DNA of 64,000 bases, taken from assembly GCF_016756595.1 (NCBI RefSeq), contig NZ_AP023257.1:4480001-4544000 (forward strand). Direction: 5' to 3'. The position numbers and the translations under genes were made by a program. Of this stretch, positions 41,184 through 50,967 are shown one piece after another (position 1 is the first letter of the stretch; the number at the start of each line of letters is the position of its first letter). A model generated the notes under the pieces. That model was not told the origin of the DNA and made no database searches. It was given only the letters and a program-made list of their open reading frames with translations. The DNA is from Mesorhizobium sp. L-2-11 (GTDB lineage: Bacteria > Pseudomonadota > Alphaproteobacteria > Rhizobiales > Rhizobiaceae).

Positions 41184-43299
41184 TGCCTCCCCTTGATCCC
41201 CTGGGGCCGCTGCGCGGTCGGTCACCGCCTTTGCCGCTATCACTGCCGCCGGAACTTGGGCGTTCGCCACGCGGCTTGCCGAACGGCTTTGCGCCTCCCG
41301 GTTTTCCCCCTCCCGGCTTTCCATGGGCGGGCTTGCCGTAAGACGGCTTGAACGAAGCCTTGCGTTCCTTGGCTTCGGCCGCCTTGGCGGCATCGGCGTC
41401 CGCCCTGCCCTTGCCGATCGGCCGCGCGCCCGGCGCCATCCAGACATTGGCCTTGCGCTGGCCCGGCGGCTCGATCGGGCGCTGCTCGCGTACGGATTTT
41501 TTCCCGCCGCCCGGCTTGCCGCCAAAGCCGCCTGGCCCGCTGCGTTCAGTTTTGGGGCCACGCTCACCAAAGCTCTTTTCCGGCCCAAAACTTCTGCCGA
41601 GACTTGTCGACAGCTTGCCCAGCGCCTCGTCGCGGGTGCCTTCGCGGCGCTTGCGGTTCTTGATCAATCCGCCCTCGCCGATCGGACGGCGTTCGCCATC
41701 GCGGATGAATTTCGGCCGCTCCGGTTCCTCTTCCCGCTCGCGCCGCACCGGCCTGTTGGAAAACGGCTTGGTGATGTCAGCGTCGAAATTGGCGCCGGAC
41801 TCCTCGACCAGGCGCTCGCCGAGCTGGTCGCGCAGCACCCGGCCCTTGATCTCCAGCACATGGCCCTCGGGCAGGTCGTCGAGCTGGAACGGTCCGTAGG
41901 AAATGCGGATCAGTCGCGTCACGTCGAGGCCGAGCGAGCCCAGTATGTTCCTGACTTCGCGGTTCTTGCCTTCGCGCAGGCCGAGCGTCAGCCAGGCGTT
42001 GGTGCCTTGCTCGCGGTCGAGCGTCGCCTCGATGGCGCCATAGAAGACGCCGTCGACGGCGATGCCTTCGCGTAAGCCGGCGAGCGCACTTTCCTCGACC
42101 TTGCCGTGGACGCGTACGCGGTAGCGCCTGAGCCAGCCGGTCGCCGGCAGTTCGAGCACGCGCGCCAGCCCGCCGTCATTGGTGAGCAGCAGCAGGCCTT
42201 CGGTGTTGATGTCGAGCCGGCCGATGGTCATCAGCCGCGGCAGGTCGGCCGGCAGCACGTCGAAGACGGTCTTGCGGCCCTCGGGATCGCGATTGGTGGT
42301 GACGACGCCGGCCGGCTTGTGGAACAGGAACAGCCGGGTGCGCTCGATCGGCGGGATCTCCATGCCGTCGAGATGGATGATGTCGCCAGGCATCACATTG
42401 AAGGCCGGCGAGGACAGCACCCTTCCATTGACCTTGACGCGGCCGGCCGCGATCAGTTCCTCGGCATCGCGACGCGAGGCAAGGCCGGCGCGGGCCAGCC
42501 GCTTGGCAATGCGCTCACCAGCCTCTTCCGTCGCTTCGGCGGGACGCGGGCGCGGCTTGAACCCGCCCGATGCCCCTTGCGGCCGATCACCGGCAAAATC
42601 GCGCTTGGGCCGATCGCCGAAGTCGCGTTTTGGGCGATCGCTGAAGTCTCCCCTGGGACGGTCGAAGCGCCTTTCACTGCGCTCACCTTCGGCAGCCGCC
42701 GGCCGCTCACCGCGCGGCGCGTAGGGTTTGCGCGGACCTTCGCGCTTCTCGTAAGGCTTGCCCTCTGGCCCGTTGCGGAACGGCCGTTCGCCACTCTTGA
42801 AGTCGCGCTTCGGCCGCTCGCCGTCGGCTGCCATCGGCCGGTCGCCGCGCGGCGCATAGGGCTTTCGAGGCCCCTCGCGCTTTTCATAAGGCTTGCCGTC
42901 AGGGCGCGGCCCCTTGCTGAACGGCCCGCCACTCTTTAAGTCGCGTTTCGGCCGCTCGCCGTCAGCCGCCAGCGGGCGGTCGCCGCGCGGGGCGTATGGC
43001 TTGCGCGGCCCGTCACGCTTCTCGTAGGGCTTGCCGTCAGGGCGCGGCCCCTTGCTGAACGGCCGGTCGCCACTTTTGAAGTCACGCTTCGGCCGCTCGC
43101 CGTCAGCCGCCATCGGCCGGTCGCCACGCGGCGCGTACGGTTTTTTCGCGCCGAAGGACGGCTTGCCGCCCTTGCCGGCAGCTGCATCGCGACCATGCGG
43201 GCTCGACGGTTTCGGGCCGTTCTTGCCCGAACCCTTTTGGCCCGGATCCTTTTGGCGCGGACCCTTTTGGCCCGGGAATTTCTTGTCTTTGTCGTCCAT
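41164..43299 (-). CDS. RluB/RsuA-type pseudouridine synthase with long basic repetitive N- and C-terminal extensions
   Basis: 711 residues, far longer than the usual 250-300. Residues about 52-235 hold four repeats of about 45 residues (KPYAPRGDRPMAADGERPKR, DFKSGDRPFSKGPRP, DGKPYEKREGPR), followed by an S4 domain (AKRLARAGLASRRDAEELIA) and the RsuA/RluB catalytic domain with aspartate D363 in GRLDINTEGLLLLT. The C-terminal 200 residues are again Lys/Arg/Gly-rich (GKRGPKTERSGPG style). The tails suggest nonspecific RNA binding. Probable target 23S rRNA (RluB position), but exact uridine is not proven. The DNA repeats make this region variable. Confidence 0.93.
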   Translation of the reverse strand: MDDKDKKFPGQKGPRQKDPGQKGSGKNGPKPSSPHGRDAAAGKGGKPSFGAKKPYAPRGDRPMAADGERPKRDFKSGDRPFSKGPRPDGKPYEKRDGPRKPYAPRGDRPLAADGERPKRDLKSGGPFSKGPRPDGKPYEKREGPRKPYAPRGDRPMAADGERPKRDFKSGERPFRNGPEGKPYEKREGPRKPYAPRGERPAAAEGERSERRFDRPRGDFSDRPKRDFGDRPKRDFAGDRPQGASGGFKPRPRPAEATEEAGERIAKRLARAGLASRRDAEELIAAGRVKVNGRVLSSPAFNVMPGDIIHLDGMEIPPIERTRLFLFHKPAGVVTTNRDPEGRKTVFDVLPADLPRLMTIGRLDINTEGLLLLTNDGGLARVLELPATGWLRRYRVRVHGKVEESALAGLREGIAVDGVFYGAIEATLDREQGTNAWLTLGLREGKNREVRNILGSLGLDVTRLIRISYGPFQLDDLPEGHVLEIKGRVLRDQLGERLVEESGANFDADITKPFSNRPVRREREEEPERPKFIRDGERRPIGEGGLIKNRKRREGTRDEALGKLSTSLGRSFGPEKSFGERGPKTERSGPGGFGGKPGGGKKSVREQRPIEPPGQRKANVWMAPGARPIGKGRADADAAKAAEAKERKASFKPSYGKPAHGKPGGGKPGGAKPFGKPRGERPSSGGSDSGKGGDRPRSGPRGSRGGNADRRR
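42725..43146. repeat. In-gene tandem repeats of the RluB-type extension
   Basis: About 130-140-base units, three nearly full and one partial, coding KPYAPRGDRP...PYEKREGPR. Differences are mostly silent or conservative. Confidence 0.88.
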
Positions 43300-43376
43300 G
43301 TGGCTTTGCTCGTTTGCACTACAGCGCCGCGCGTCCGTACGGGACGCGCAAACGACGCTGCAGGACTTTGATTTGG

Positions 43377-43432
43377 CGCATGATCCCTTGCGAAACCGAT
43401 TCCGGTTTTCGGGGTCATGCGCTAAAGCGCGT
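43377..43432. repeat. Short palindromic intergenic sequence
   Basis: GCGCATGATCCC ... GGGGTCATGCGC with GAAACCGATTCCGGTTTTC between. Related in style to 51538-51602, typical of rhizobial intergenic spacers. Confidence 0.6.
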
Positions 43433-43476
43433 CGCGTTTGGCCGGCCTCAGGCGACGCGCTTTAGGTTGTTGTTTG

Positions 43477-43524
43477 TGCATGTCGTTATCGCAAAACCGC
43501 TGCGCACTTTTGCGCGACATGCAT
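43477..43524. repeat. Palindromic element, family D copy 2 (short)
   Basis: TGCATGTCG and CGACATGCA arms around GCAAAACCGCTGCGCAC. Shorter than the other copies. Confidence 0.85.
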
Positions 43525-43577
43525 TAGATAACAGGATCACGCCGCAGTAGCGAGGAGATAATAGGAATGGAAACCGC

Positions 43578-44030
43578 TTGAAGCGGCCGGATTTCATGGC
43601 GCTGGCGCTGAAGGAGGCCGCAGCCGCCGCGCTGCGCGGCGAAGTGCCGGTCGGCGCGGTCATCGCCAGCGGCGATGCGGTCATTGCCAGTGCCGGCAAC
43701 CGCACCCGCGAGCTTGCCGACCCTTCCGCCCATGCCGAGATGCTGGCGATCCGCGAGGCATGCCGCAAACTGTCAAGCGAGCGGCTCATCGGCCACGATC
43801 TCTATGTGACGCTGGAGCCCTGCGCCATGTGCGCCGGCGCCATTTCCTTCGCCAGGCTGCGCCGGCTTTATTTTGGCGCCGCCGACGAGAAAGGCGGCGC
43901 TGTCGTCAACGGCGTGCGATTCTTCGCCTCACCGACCTGCCACCACGTGCCAGACATCTATCCAGGCATGGCCGAGCGCGACGCGGCGCTGCTTCTGAAG
44001 GATTTTTTCAGGGAGCGACGCGAACCGTAG
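43578..44030 (+). CDS. tadA: tRNA-specific adenosine deaminase TadA
   Basis: Makes inosine at the wobble position of tRNA-Arg(ACG). 150 residues from TTG 43578; ATG 43596 is the alternative. Zinc and catalytic residues are in HAEMLAIREA (H and proton-shuttle E) and PCAMCAGAISFARL (two cysteines), which together with the tail FGAADEKGGAVVNGVRFF mark TadA. Length is right for the family. It is convergent with the lipoprotein gene. Confidence 0.93.
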   Translation: MKRPDFMALALKEAAAAALRGEVPVGAVIASGDAVIASAGNRTRELADPSAHAEMLAIREACRKLSSERLIGHDLYVTLEPCAMCAGAISFARLRRLYFGAADEKGGAVVNGVRFFASPTCHHVPDIYPGMAERDAALLLKDFFRERREP

Positions 44031-44040
44031 CGCCGGCAGC

Positions 44041-44718
44041 CTACCACGGCAGCCAGTCGAACATGCCGCCGCTCTTGTTCTTGGCGGCCGCTTCCCGCTT
44101 GAGGCGGCGTTCTTTCTTGTACTCGTCCTCGCCGAGGTCGTCGACCGGCGCGGTGGCGGCAGCGGCGCGATATTGCACCGGCGGCTCGCTCAGATATCTG
44201 CGGGTGTTCGGGTCACCCTGCTTTTGTTCGGCGAGGCGGCGCTTGACCTCGGCGGCGCGGCCCTTGTCCGAATCCGCCGGCTTCCAGGCCGGCGGATGAC
44301 TGGAACCCGACTCCTTCAATGCAGCCTTGATCGCGGCCGGATCCGTCTGGACGTCATCAACGATCTGCGCCTGGTAGAACGGATCGTCCTGATTGAGCGT
44401 GGCCTCGGCGCGCAGGCGAGCGCGGCGTTGCTCGGGCGATTCCGGCCAATCGGCGCTTGCCGTGGCGATGCTGTCCTGCGGCGGCGGCAATTCCTTCTGT
44501 CCCGGCGCCGGCTTCACCAGTTCGGGGCGCGGCTTGTAGTCGATCTTTTCCTTGTTCTTCGGCATCACTGAAAAAGCGCTGGTGAGATCGCCGGCAAGCT
44601 GGGCGGAGGCGGTCTTGTCGGTCCCGTAGGTCGGCGAGCCCATGCAGCCGGACAGGGCCAGGCCGGATACGACAAGCGGCGCCAGCAGCGCAACGCGCGC
44701 GCAAGTTCTTTCGGTCAT
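44041..44718 (-). CDS. Predicted lipoprotein, unknown family
   Basis: 225 residues from ATG 44718. N-terminus MTERTCARVALLAPLVVSGL then ALSGC, a lipobox (L-S-G-C) with C26 as the lipidation site. The rest is highly charged with many Ala, Lys and Glu and little regular structure: PRPELVKPAPGQKELPPPQD, then helices RRARLRAEATLNQDDPFYQA and AEVKRRLAEQKQGDPNT, ending KKERRLKREAAAKNKSGGMF. Probably an envelope-anchored protein of low complexity. Function unknown. Confidence 0.7.
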   Translation of the reverse strand: MTERTCARVALLAPLVVSGLALSGCMGSPTYGTDKTASAQLAGDLTSAFSVMPKNKEKIDYKPRPELVKPAPGQKELPPPQDSIATASADWPESPEQRRARLRAEATLNQDDPFYQAQIVDDVQTDPAAIKAALKESGSSHPPAWKPADSDKGRAAEVKRRLAEQKQGDPNTRRYLSEPPVQYRAAAATAPVDDLGEDEYKKERRLKREAAAKNKSGGMFDWLPW

Positions 44719-44917
44719 GCCAAAAAGTCCCACTCTAGACAGCCTCTCGATCGCCACCGGCCAAAGGTCCGGTCCCCATCGCCTATGCTCTTCCGACGGA
44801 AATCCGGCGACAATTTGTCGTCCGGAGTTTCGCGTGTTTACCTCAACCACTCGTTAAGGGCAACGAGCGGGGGCCGATCAGCCGCCCGCAGTGGCATTTG
44901 TGCACCGATATGGTCTG

Positions 44918-44992
44918 ATGCATGTCGCTATCCCAAAACCGCTACACACCCCCGGGTCAGGCCCGGGGGGCATGCTTTTGGGCGACATGCAT
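44918..44992. repeat. Palindromic element, family D copy 3
   Basis: ATGCATGTCGC ... GCGACATGCAT with CCCAAAACC / TTTTGGGC inner arms and a CCCGGG core. Directly followed by copy 4. Confidence 0.9.
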
Positions 44993-45000
44993 TCTGGCCG

Positions 45001-45072
45001 TGCATGTCGTTATCCCAAAACCGCTACACACCCCGGGTCAGCCCCGGGGGCATGCTTTTGGGCGACATGCAT
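45001..45072. repeat. Palindromic element, family D copy 4
   Basis: 72-base element nearly identical to copy 3. Its end abuts the ileS stop codon, so it may act as a 3' hairpin for that transcript. Confidence 0.9.
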
Positions 45073-48000
45073 CAAAACCGACCAAGCGCCTTCAATTCAT
45101 GCAGCACCGCCGCGTCCCGCGCCGAAACGTCGGGGAATTCCTTGTCCTGCCCGACATCGGCCGTGTAGCGCCATGAGCGCGCGCATTTGAGCAGGCCCCG
45201 GTCCTCGGCCTTCTCGACCACCACTGCGACGCCCTTGACGTCGTCCAGCGTGAAGGCGCCAGAAGGCACTCGGTCACCGCTTGAGCCATGCGCAATGACC
45301 AGATCGCTGGTGATCGCCATTTCGGCCATGTCGACATCTGATATCGCCGCTTCGAGCGCCGCATCATCGAGCGTGACGACCGGCACCGCTTCCAGCGACG
45401 AGCCGATAACCTTCTGGGCGCGGGCAATCTCCAGCGCGCCGGTGACGACACGGCGAACCTGCCGCACCTTGCGCCATTTTTCCGCCAGCGCCTCATTCTT
45501 CCAGTCGGCCGGGATTTGCGGAAACTGGTCGAGATGCACCGAGACGGCGTCCGGATGACGGTCGAGCCAGGCCTCCTCCATGGTGAAAGGCAGCATCGGC
45601 GCCAGCCATTTCACCAGGCAGTCGAACAGATGGCGCACCACCTGCACCGAAGCCTTGCGCTTCACGCTGGACGGCGCCTCGCAGTAGAGCGCGTCCTTGC
45701 GGACGTCAAAATAGAAGGCCGACAGCTCGACCACCATGAAGTCGAGCAGCGTGCGGGTGATGCGCTTGAACTCGAAGGCGTCGTAGCCGGCGCGCACGAC
45801 TTCATCGAGTTCGGAAAGCCGGTGCAGCATCAGCCGCTCCAGTTCCGGCATCTTGTCCAGCGGCACGTCCTCGCCATCGTCATGGGCAAGCGTGCCCAGC
45901 ATCCAGCGGATGGTGTTGCGCAGCTTGCGGTAGGCGTCGATGTTGGTCTGCAGCACGTTCTTGCCGAGCCGCTGGTCTTCCCAGTAGTCGGTGGTCACCA
46001 CCCATAGCCTCAGGATATCGGCGCCCGACTGCTTGATGACGTCCTGCGGCACCACAGTATTGCCGAGTGACTTCGACATTTTCCGCCCCTCCTCGTCCAT
46101 GGTGAAACCATGGGTGACGACGGTGTCGTAAGGCGCCCTGCCCCTGGTGCCGCAGCTTTCGAGCAGCGAGGAATGGAACCAGCCGCGATGCTGGTCGGAG
46201 CCTTCGAGATAGACGTCGGCCGGCCATTTCAGATCCGGACGATCCTCCAGGGTGAAGACATGGGTCGAGCCGGAATCGAACCAGACGTCGAGGATGTCCA
46301 TCACCTGCTGCCATTTCGAGGCATCGTGATTGCCGAGGAAGCGCTCCTTGGCGCCGGCCGCAAACCACGCGTCGGCGCCTTCCTTCTCGAAGGCGTCGAT
46401 GATGCGCTGGTTGACCGCCTCGTCGCGCAGGATGTTGCCGTCGGCATCGGCGAAGACGGCGATCGGCACGCCCCAGGCGCGCTGGCGCGACAGCACCCAA
46501 TCGGGGCGCTCCTCGATCATGGCACGAATGCGGTTCTGGCCCGCCCCTGGCACGAAACGGGTGTCGTCGATCGCCTTCAGGGCACGGCTGCGCAGCGTCG
46601 TGCCATCGCCGAGATCCTTGTCCATATAGACGAACCATTGCGGCGTATTGCGGAAGATGATCGGCTTTTTCGAGCGCCAGGAATGCGGGTAGCTGTGCTT
46701 CAGCCGGCCGCGCGCGAACAGCGCGTTGTGCTTGATCAGTTCGTCGATGACCGCCTGGTTGGCGTTGCCCTTCTTGCCGTTGTCGTCGATGACGCGCGCC
46801 GCACCGCCCTCGCGGTCCGCGCCAAAGCCTGGCGCATCCTTGGTGAAGAAGCCGGCATCGTCGACGGTGAACGGGATCGCGGTGTCGATGCCGCGCTGGC
46901 GCAGATCCGACGCCGCATCCATCCAGGCGTCAAAATCCTCGCGGCCATGGCCCGGCGCGGTGTGGACGAATCCGGTGCCGGCTTCGTCGGTGACATGCTC
47001 GCCGGCGAGCAATGGGACATCGAATTCATAGCCGCCATTCAAACCTTTGAAGGGATGAGAAAGCGTAAGGCTTCCAAGCTCTTCGGCAGAAATGCTACGG
47101 AGGCGGTGCATCGTCACCTTGGCTTTGGTTGCAGCCTCTTGCGCCAGCGCGTCGGCAAAGATCAGCCTTTCGCCGGGCTGCGGGCCGAAAGCATTCTCGG
47201 CCGCAGTGACCTCGTAGAGGCCATAGTTGATGCGTGGCGAATAGTTCACGGCGCGATTGCCGGGGATGGTCCATGGCGTTGTCGTCCAGATAACGACATC
47301 GGCCTCCAGCAAGTCCAGTGACGTCTGCGTAAGCTTCGGATCCAGCTTTGCGAGTTGTCCATCGATGACGTCGGTGACTTGCCGGGCAAGGCTGACGACC
47401 GGGAACTTCGCCCAGATCATGTCGCTCTCATAATCCTGATATTCAACCTCGGCCTCGGCCAGTGCGGTGCGCTCGACCACGCTCCACATCACCGGCTTGG
47501 AGCCGCGATAGAGCTGGCCCGACATGGCGAATTTCAACAACTCGCCGGCGATGCGCGCCTCGGCATGGAACGCCATCGTCGTATAGGGATTGTCGAAGTC
47601 GCCGACGACGCCGAGCCTCTGGAACTCGCCGCCCTGCACCTTGATCCAGTGCGCGGCGAACTCGCGGCATTCCTTGCGGAACTCGTTGACCGGAACCTCG
47701 TCCTTGTTCTTGCCCTTGGCGCGGTATTGCTCCTCGATCTTCCATTCGATCGGCAGGCCGTGGCAATCCCAGCCGGGCACGTAGTTCGAGTCGTAGCCGC
47801 GCATCTGGAACGAGCGGATGATGACGTCCTTGAGGATCTTGTTCAGCGCATGGCCGATATGGATGTTGCCGTTGGCGTAGGGCGGGCCGTCATGCAGCAC
47901 GTATTTTTCGCGACCGGCGGCGTTTTCGCGCAGCTTGCGGTAGAGCTCCATGTCCTGCCAGCGCTTGACCAGCAGCGGCTCCTTCTCGGGCAAGCCGGCA

Positions 48001-48086
48001 CGCATCGGAAAATCCGTCTGCGGCAGATAAAGCGTTTTGGAATAGTCGATCGTTTCAACAGTGTCGGTCATCGGCGTATCGGTCAT
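45072..48086 (-). CDS. ileS: Isoleucyl-tRNA synthetase
   Basis: Class Ia synthetase, 1004 residues from ATG 48086 (a second ATG is at 48071). HIGH-type motif at H76-I-G-H79 in [15 protein letters not shown] around residue 667 ([11 protein letters not shown]), the editing domain between (GIFTK- and [19 protein letters not shown] segments) and a long anticodon-binding C-terminus. The C-terminal zinc motif seen in some IleS forms is not obvious. The stop overlaps a family D repeat. Essential housekeeping gene. Confidence 0.97.
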   Translation of the reverse strand: MTDTPMTDTVETIDYSKTLYLPQTDFPMRAGLPEKEPLLVKRWQDMELYRKLRENAAGREKYVLHDGPPYANGNIHIGHALNKILKDVIIRSFQMRGYDSNYVPGWDCHGLPIEWKIEEQYRAKGKNKDEVPVNEFRKECREFAAHWIKVQGGEFQRLGVVGDFDNPYTTMAFHAEARIAGELLKFAMSGQLYRGSKPVMWSVVERTALAEAEVEYQDYESDMIWAKFPVVSLARQVTDVIDGQLAKLDPKLTQTSLDLLEADVVIWTTTPWTIPGNRAVNYSPRINYGLYEVTAAENAFGPQPGERLIFADALAQEAATKAKVTMHRLRSISAEELGSLTLSHPFKGLNGGYEFDVPLLAGEHVTDEAGTGFVHTAPGHGREDFDAWMDAASDLRQRGIDTAIPFTVDDAGFFTKDAPGFGADREGGAARVIDDNGKKGNANQAVIDELIKHNALFARGRLKHSYPHSWRSKKPIIFRNTPQWFVYMDKDLGDGTTLRSRALKAIDDTRFVPGAGQNRIRAMIEERPDWVLSRQRAWGVPIAVFADADGNILRDEAVNQRIIDAFEKEGADAWFAAGAKERFLGNHDASKWQQVMDILDVWFDSGSTHVFTLEDRPDLKWPADVYLEGSDQHRGWFHSSLLESCGTRGRAPYDTVVTHGFTMDEEGRKMSKSLGNTVVPQDVIKQSGADILRLWVVTTDYWEDQRLGKNVLQTNIDAYRKLRNTIRWMLGTLAHDDGEDVPLDKMPELERLMLHRLSELDEVVRAGYDAFEFKRITRTLLDFMVVELSAFYFDVRKDALYCEAPSSVKRKASVQVVRHLFDCLVKWLAPMLPFTMEEAWLDRHPDAVSVHLDQFPQIPADWKNEALAEKWRKVRQVRRVVTGALEIARAQKVIGSSLEAVPVVTLDDAALEAAISDVDMAEMAITSDLVIAHGSSGDRVPSGAFTLDDVKGVAVVVEKAEDRGLLKCARSWRYTADVGQDKEFPDVSARDAAVLHELKALGRF

Positions 48087-48260
48087 TGGTCTGCCATATG
48101 CATTGCCGGCAAAAGAGCCCGGGCGTTGAACTATCATGATCTGGAAAAAGCGCGAGGGGCCGCGCGCAAAATTCCCGGCGGCTCCGGCGGCACTCAGGCC
48201 GCCCGGAACACCGGGCCTGTAACTCGTATCGCAATCGCGAGCACGCGAGGAGACTGCGTC

Positions 48261-48623
48261 ATGACCGGGCTTTTAGACGAGGCCGGCGCCATTGAAAAGC
48301 CCGAACTCGCGGACGCCTCCTCGCTTCATGTGCCAGTTGCGCATACATTTGTAGGCAAATGGCAGCAAGATGCCAAGGAGACGCCTGTGTCGGTCCCCAC
48401 GGACAAGGTCGATCATCTGCGCAGTCTGGGGTTCAGCAGTGAAGAGCTCTATCGTATCATTGCCCCGTGCCGCACATTGGCGCGCCGCAAGGAACATGCC
48501 GAGCCGCTTTCGCCAGCTGAATCCGACCGCGCCTTGCGCTTGGAACGCATCGCCGAGCAGGCGTCAAGCATCACGATTGCCGGCCTGTACCGCTATCCGT
48601 TCGACAGCCGTTTGATCAAATGA
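48261..48623 (+). pseudogene. Truncated Xre/MbcA/ParS-type antitoxin
   Basis: 120-residue frame from ATG 48261. Residues about 50-100 match the N-terminal half of the Xre/ParS antitoxin family (VDHLRSLGFSSEELYRIIAP, then RTLARRKEHAEPLSPAESDR and ALRLERIAEQA). In complete antitoxins this is followed by a toxin-binding domain of about 60 residues (F-G, WL..P, G..P..L); here the protein ends after an unrelated 20 residues. No RES gene follows: the next gene is MipA on the other strand. It is therefore probably the remnant of a RES/Xre system. Confidence 0.7.
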
Positions 48624-48643
48624 ACCAGCCGACGCCTGCCCGC

Positions 48644-49459
48644 TCACATCGAGAAATCGAAGCGATAGGTCGTCGATACGCCGATCGTGAACTGATCCCT
48701 TGAGCCGCGCTCCTTGACCAGGCTGGAATCGGCAGCCGGGCCCATCAGCCGCGCATATTCGCCGAACAGGCTGGCCGTCATCGGCTCAGTCACTTTCCAG
48801 GTCACCGCGCCGCCGAGGCCCGCCGACTTCACGCCACCGCCCGGTCGGTACCGGCTGAGGCCCGATGCCACGGCTTCCCCGGCGTCGACGCCGTAATAAG
48901 CGTCGAAATAGTCCGACGAGGCGAACGAAACGCGCGGCCCGCCCGAAATCCTGACCTCCGGCGTCACATCGTAAAATGCGTCGGCGGCGATGTCGGCGAC
49001 GAAGCCGCTATGGGCGCGAATGCCGTGCCGCAATTCGGCGCGGGCGCGCACCCAGTCCAAAGGATAGAATTCGAAGAAGCCGCCGGCCTCGCCGCCCCAG
49101 CGCACCGGGTCGAGGCCCCTCAACTCGTCGGCGTCGTCGCCATCGCGCGAAAACAGGATTTTTCCGGCCAGGCCGGCGCGGAAGCCTCCTTCGTCGATCA
49201 ACCCTAGCGAGATGTTGTCGTTGCGCGAGGTGAAGCGGGCCGCAGGACCGGCCTTGCCGAGCGAGATGATCGGCTGGGCGCTGAGTATATAACTCTTGCT
49301 GCCTTCGAAATCGGGGGCGACCAAGCCAGTGGCGCCGACCGTCAGATACCAGTCGCCGGACAGCCAGCCGAAAGCGCCCTCGCCGGCTTCGGCGACACTG
49401 GTGGCCCCAAGTATGAAGGCGGCCAGAACCACCGGATTCGCTCGGACAAAACGCATCAT
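48644..49459 (-). CDS. MipA/OmpV-family outer membrane protein
   Basis: 271 residues, signal peptide MMRFVRANPVVLAAFILGAT ending VAEA, then a beta-barrel of the MipA/OmpV family: GDWYLTVGATGLVAPDFEGS, ISLGKAGPAARFTSRNDN, WVRARAELRHGIRAHSGFVA, and the final STTYRFDFSM with terminal aromatic residue, typical of outer membrane insertion. MipA relates to murein-synthesising complexes in E. coli and OmpV to adhesion; specific role here unknown. Confidence 0.87.
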   Translation of the reverse strand: MMRFVRANPVVLAAFILGATSVAEAGEGAFGWLSGDWYLTVGATGLVAPDFEGSKSYILSAQPIISLGKAGPAARFTSRNDNISLGLIDEGGFRAGLAGKILFSRDGDDADELRGLDPVRWGGEAGGFFEFYPLDWVRARAELRHGIRAHSGFVADIAADAFYDVTPEVRISGGPRVSFASSDYFDAYYGVDAGEAVASGLSRYRPGGGVKSAGLGGAVTWKVTEPMTASLFGEYARLMGPAADSSLVKERGSRDQFTIGVSTTYRFDFSM

Positions 49460-49724
49460 TACTCCATAAGTCGGACAGGTCGGCGATACAACCAGCGTTC
49501 ACAAGCCATGGCGCCAGTTCAGTAAAATTTGGCTTAATGTCCGAAACATCGGCGGCGTTGGTCGTACTGTTCCGCATAGCCGTCGATTGTCCTGACCGCC
49601 GAGGTCCCCGATCAAGACGTCTGGAAATGCGCCAGCAGCTGCCAACTCGCTTCCCATCCTGGAATGTCTCGGCTGCTGTTTGAATTTGGCAATAGCCGTA
49701 TGACCCTGGCTGCTCACCCAAGAG

Positions 49725-50654
49725 TTACAAAAATCCGCGGACAAAGCTTCCCGCGCTGTGAAGAGTGCGGCGACCGGCACTCAATCCCGCATTCCAAACC
49801 GGCCAGGCGTGAATCATATGCGGCCAAATTTCGAGACCTACTTTGACGTCAGCCGCGCCAGCGGCTTGCGCGAGCCGAGTTGCGTCCGACAACAGCGTCT
49901 CGGCCGAACCGACTTGTATCAGCATTGGGGGAAATCCACTCAGATCGGCAAACAACGGCGAGATCAGGGGATCGCGCCGAGCAACGCCAGGGGGAACATA
50001 GGCGGTTGCCAGTTCCTCCAAATACGCCCGGTGGACGATAGGGTCGATCGCGTCCTTGGTTGACAGTGTCGCACCGGACATCGAAAGGTCCGTCCAGGGC
50101 GAGACCAGCCAAAGACATCGCGGCAACCGCTCCCCTGCCGCGCACAATATACTGATCAGGCACAAAGTGAGGTTGCCGCCCGCGCTGTCGCCGCCAACCA
50201 CGATGCGATTCGGCGCGATCCCCTGCCGCCCCAGAAAGCGCCATGCGCTGAGTGCGTCTTCATGTTGCGCAGGGAAAGGATGTTCCGGTGCACGTCGATA
50301 GTCGATCGCGAGGGTGCGCATTCCCATTGCTCGACCAGCCTCGGTCACCATTCGACGATGACTTTTGAGCGAGCCAGAGCAGTAGCCACCACCATGGAAA
50401 AAGAGCAGAACTTTATCGCTGTCACTCCCAGGCGCTAGCGACCACTCTCCCTCGATGCCATCGAAAACCGCATGCTCGCATCTGATGTCGTCCGCAATCG
50501 GCCAGACCGAACCAACCTCGTCGAGCCGTGCCCGGCGTTCGTCCCAGCCCACCGGTCGTGGCTTTGACGTCAGCAAACTGCGGACGGCATTAATCTCCGT
50601 CAGATCGAGGCTTTCGTCCACATCGCTCAATTGCTCCCTCCCCTCATCAAGCAT
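49725..50654 (-). CDS. Alpha/beta-hydrolase (HSL/esterase-lipase family)
   Basis: 309 residues from ATG 50654; TTG 50630 with AGGGAG upstream or GTG 50621 may be the true start. HGGG oxyanion motif is in FFHGGGYCSGS, the nucleophile in GGDSAGGNL, the acid in DP(L)ISPLFA-type region and the histidine in IWPHMIHAW, all the hormone-sensitive-lipase order. Acts on short-chain esters. The promoter holds two tandem 10-base palindromes (50704-50724), so it is probably under a dedicated regulator. No neighbour suggests the substrate. Confidence 0.87.
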   Translation of the reverse strand: MLDEGREQLSDVDESLDLTEINAVRSLLTSKPRPVGWDERRARLDEVGSVWPIADDIRCEHAVFDGIEGEWSLAPGSDSDKVLLFFHGGGYCSGSLKSHRRMVTEAGRAMGMRTLAIDYRRAPEHPFPAQHEDALSAWRFLGRQGIAPNRIVVGGDSAGGNLTLCLISILCAAGERLPRCLWLVSPWTDLSMSGATLSTKDAIDPIVHRAYLEELATAYVPPGVARRDPLISPLFADLSGFPPMLIQVGSAETLLSDATRLAQAAGAADVKVGLEIWPHMIHAWPVWNAGLSAGRRTLHSAGSFVRGFL

Positions 50655-50703
50655 AAAAACGGGCGGATCAGCAGCCCTACGTCATCCAAATAAAACGCCA
50701 ACG

Positions 50704-50724
50704 CCAGCGCTGGGCCAGCGCTGG
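50704..50724. promoter_or_regulatory. Two tandem 10-bp palindromes upstream of the alpha/beta hydrolase
   Basis: CCAGCGCTGG at 50704-50713 and again at 50715-50724, separated by one G. Each is a perfect palindrome, and the 11-base repeat interval is one helical turn. They are 50 to 70 bases before the hydrolase start and look like a double operator. The rest of the 313-base gap shows no gene. Confidence 0.6.
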
Positions 50725-50967
50725 AGAATTTTCCGTTTGCGCCACGGCGAACGCACGGGGACGACAGGTCGTCCGGAAGCCGCTTGTCATGCTTTAGCAC
50801 TGCCGCCGCACATGGTCGAATATTCCGTCTGATATATGGCCGCTTCGGGTCTAGCCACGTCTGGCAAGCGATCGCTCGGGGTGTGGCGCTCGCACCCTGC
50901 TCGCTTTACCGGCAGGCCTGTCAGCGTTACCTTCCAAGCCGGCAAAGGTAACTGACGGAGAAGGGCG

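Noticed and set aside
49499..49780. Small 93-codon frame between MipA and the hydrolase
   Set aside because: Overlaps the hydrolase end, has no ribosome site or motif.
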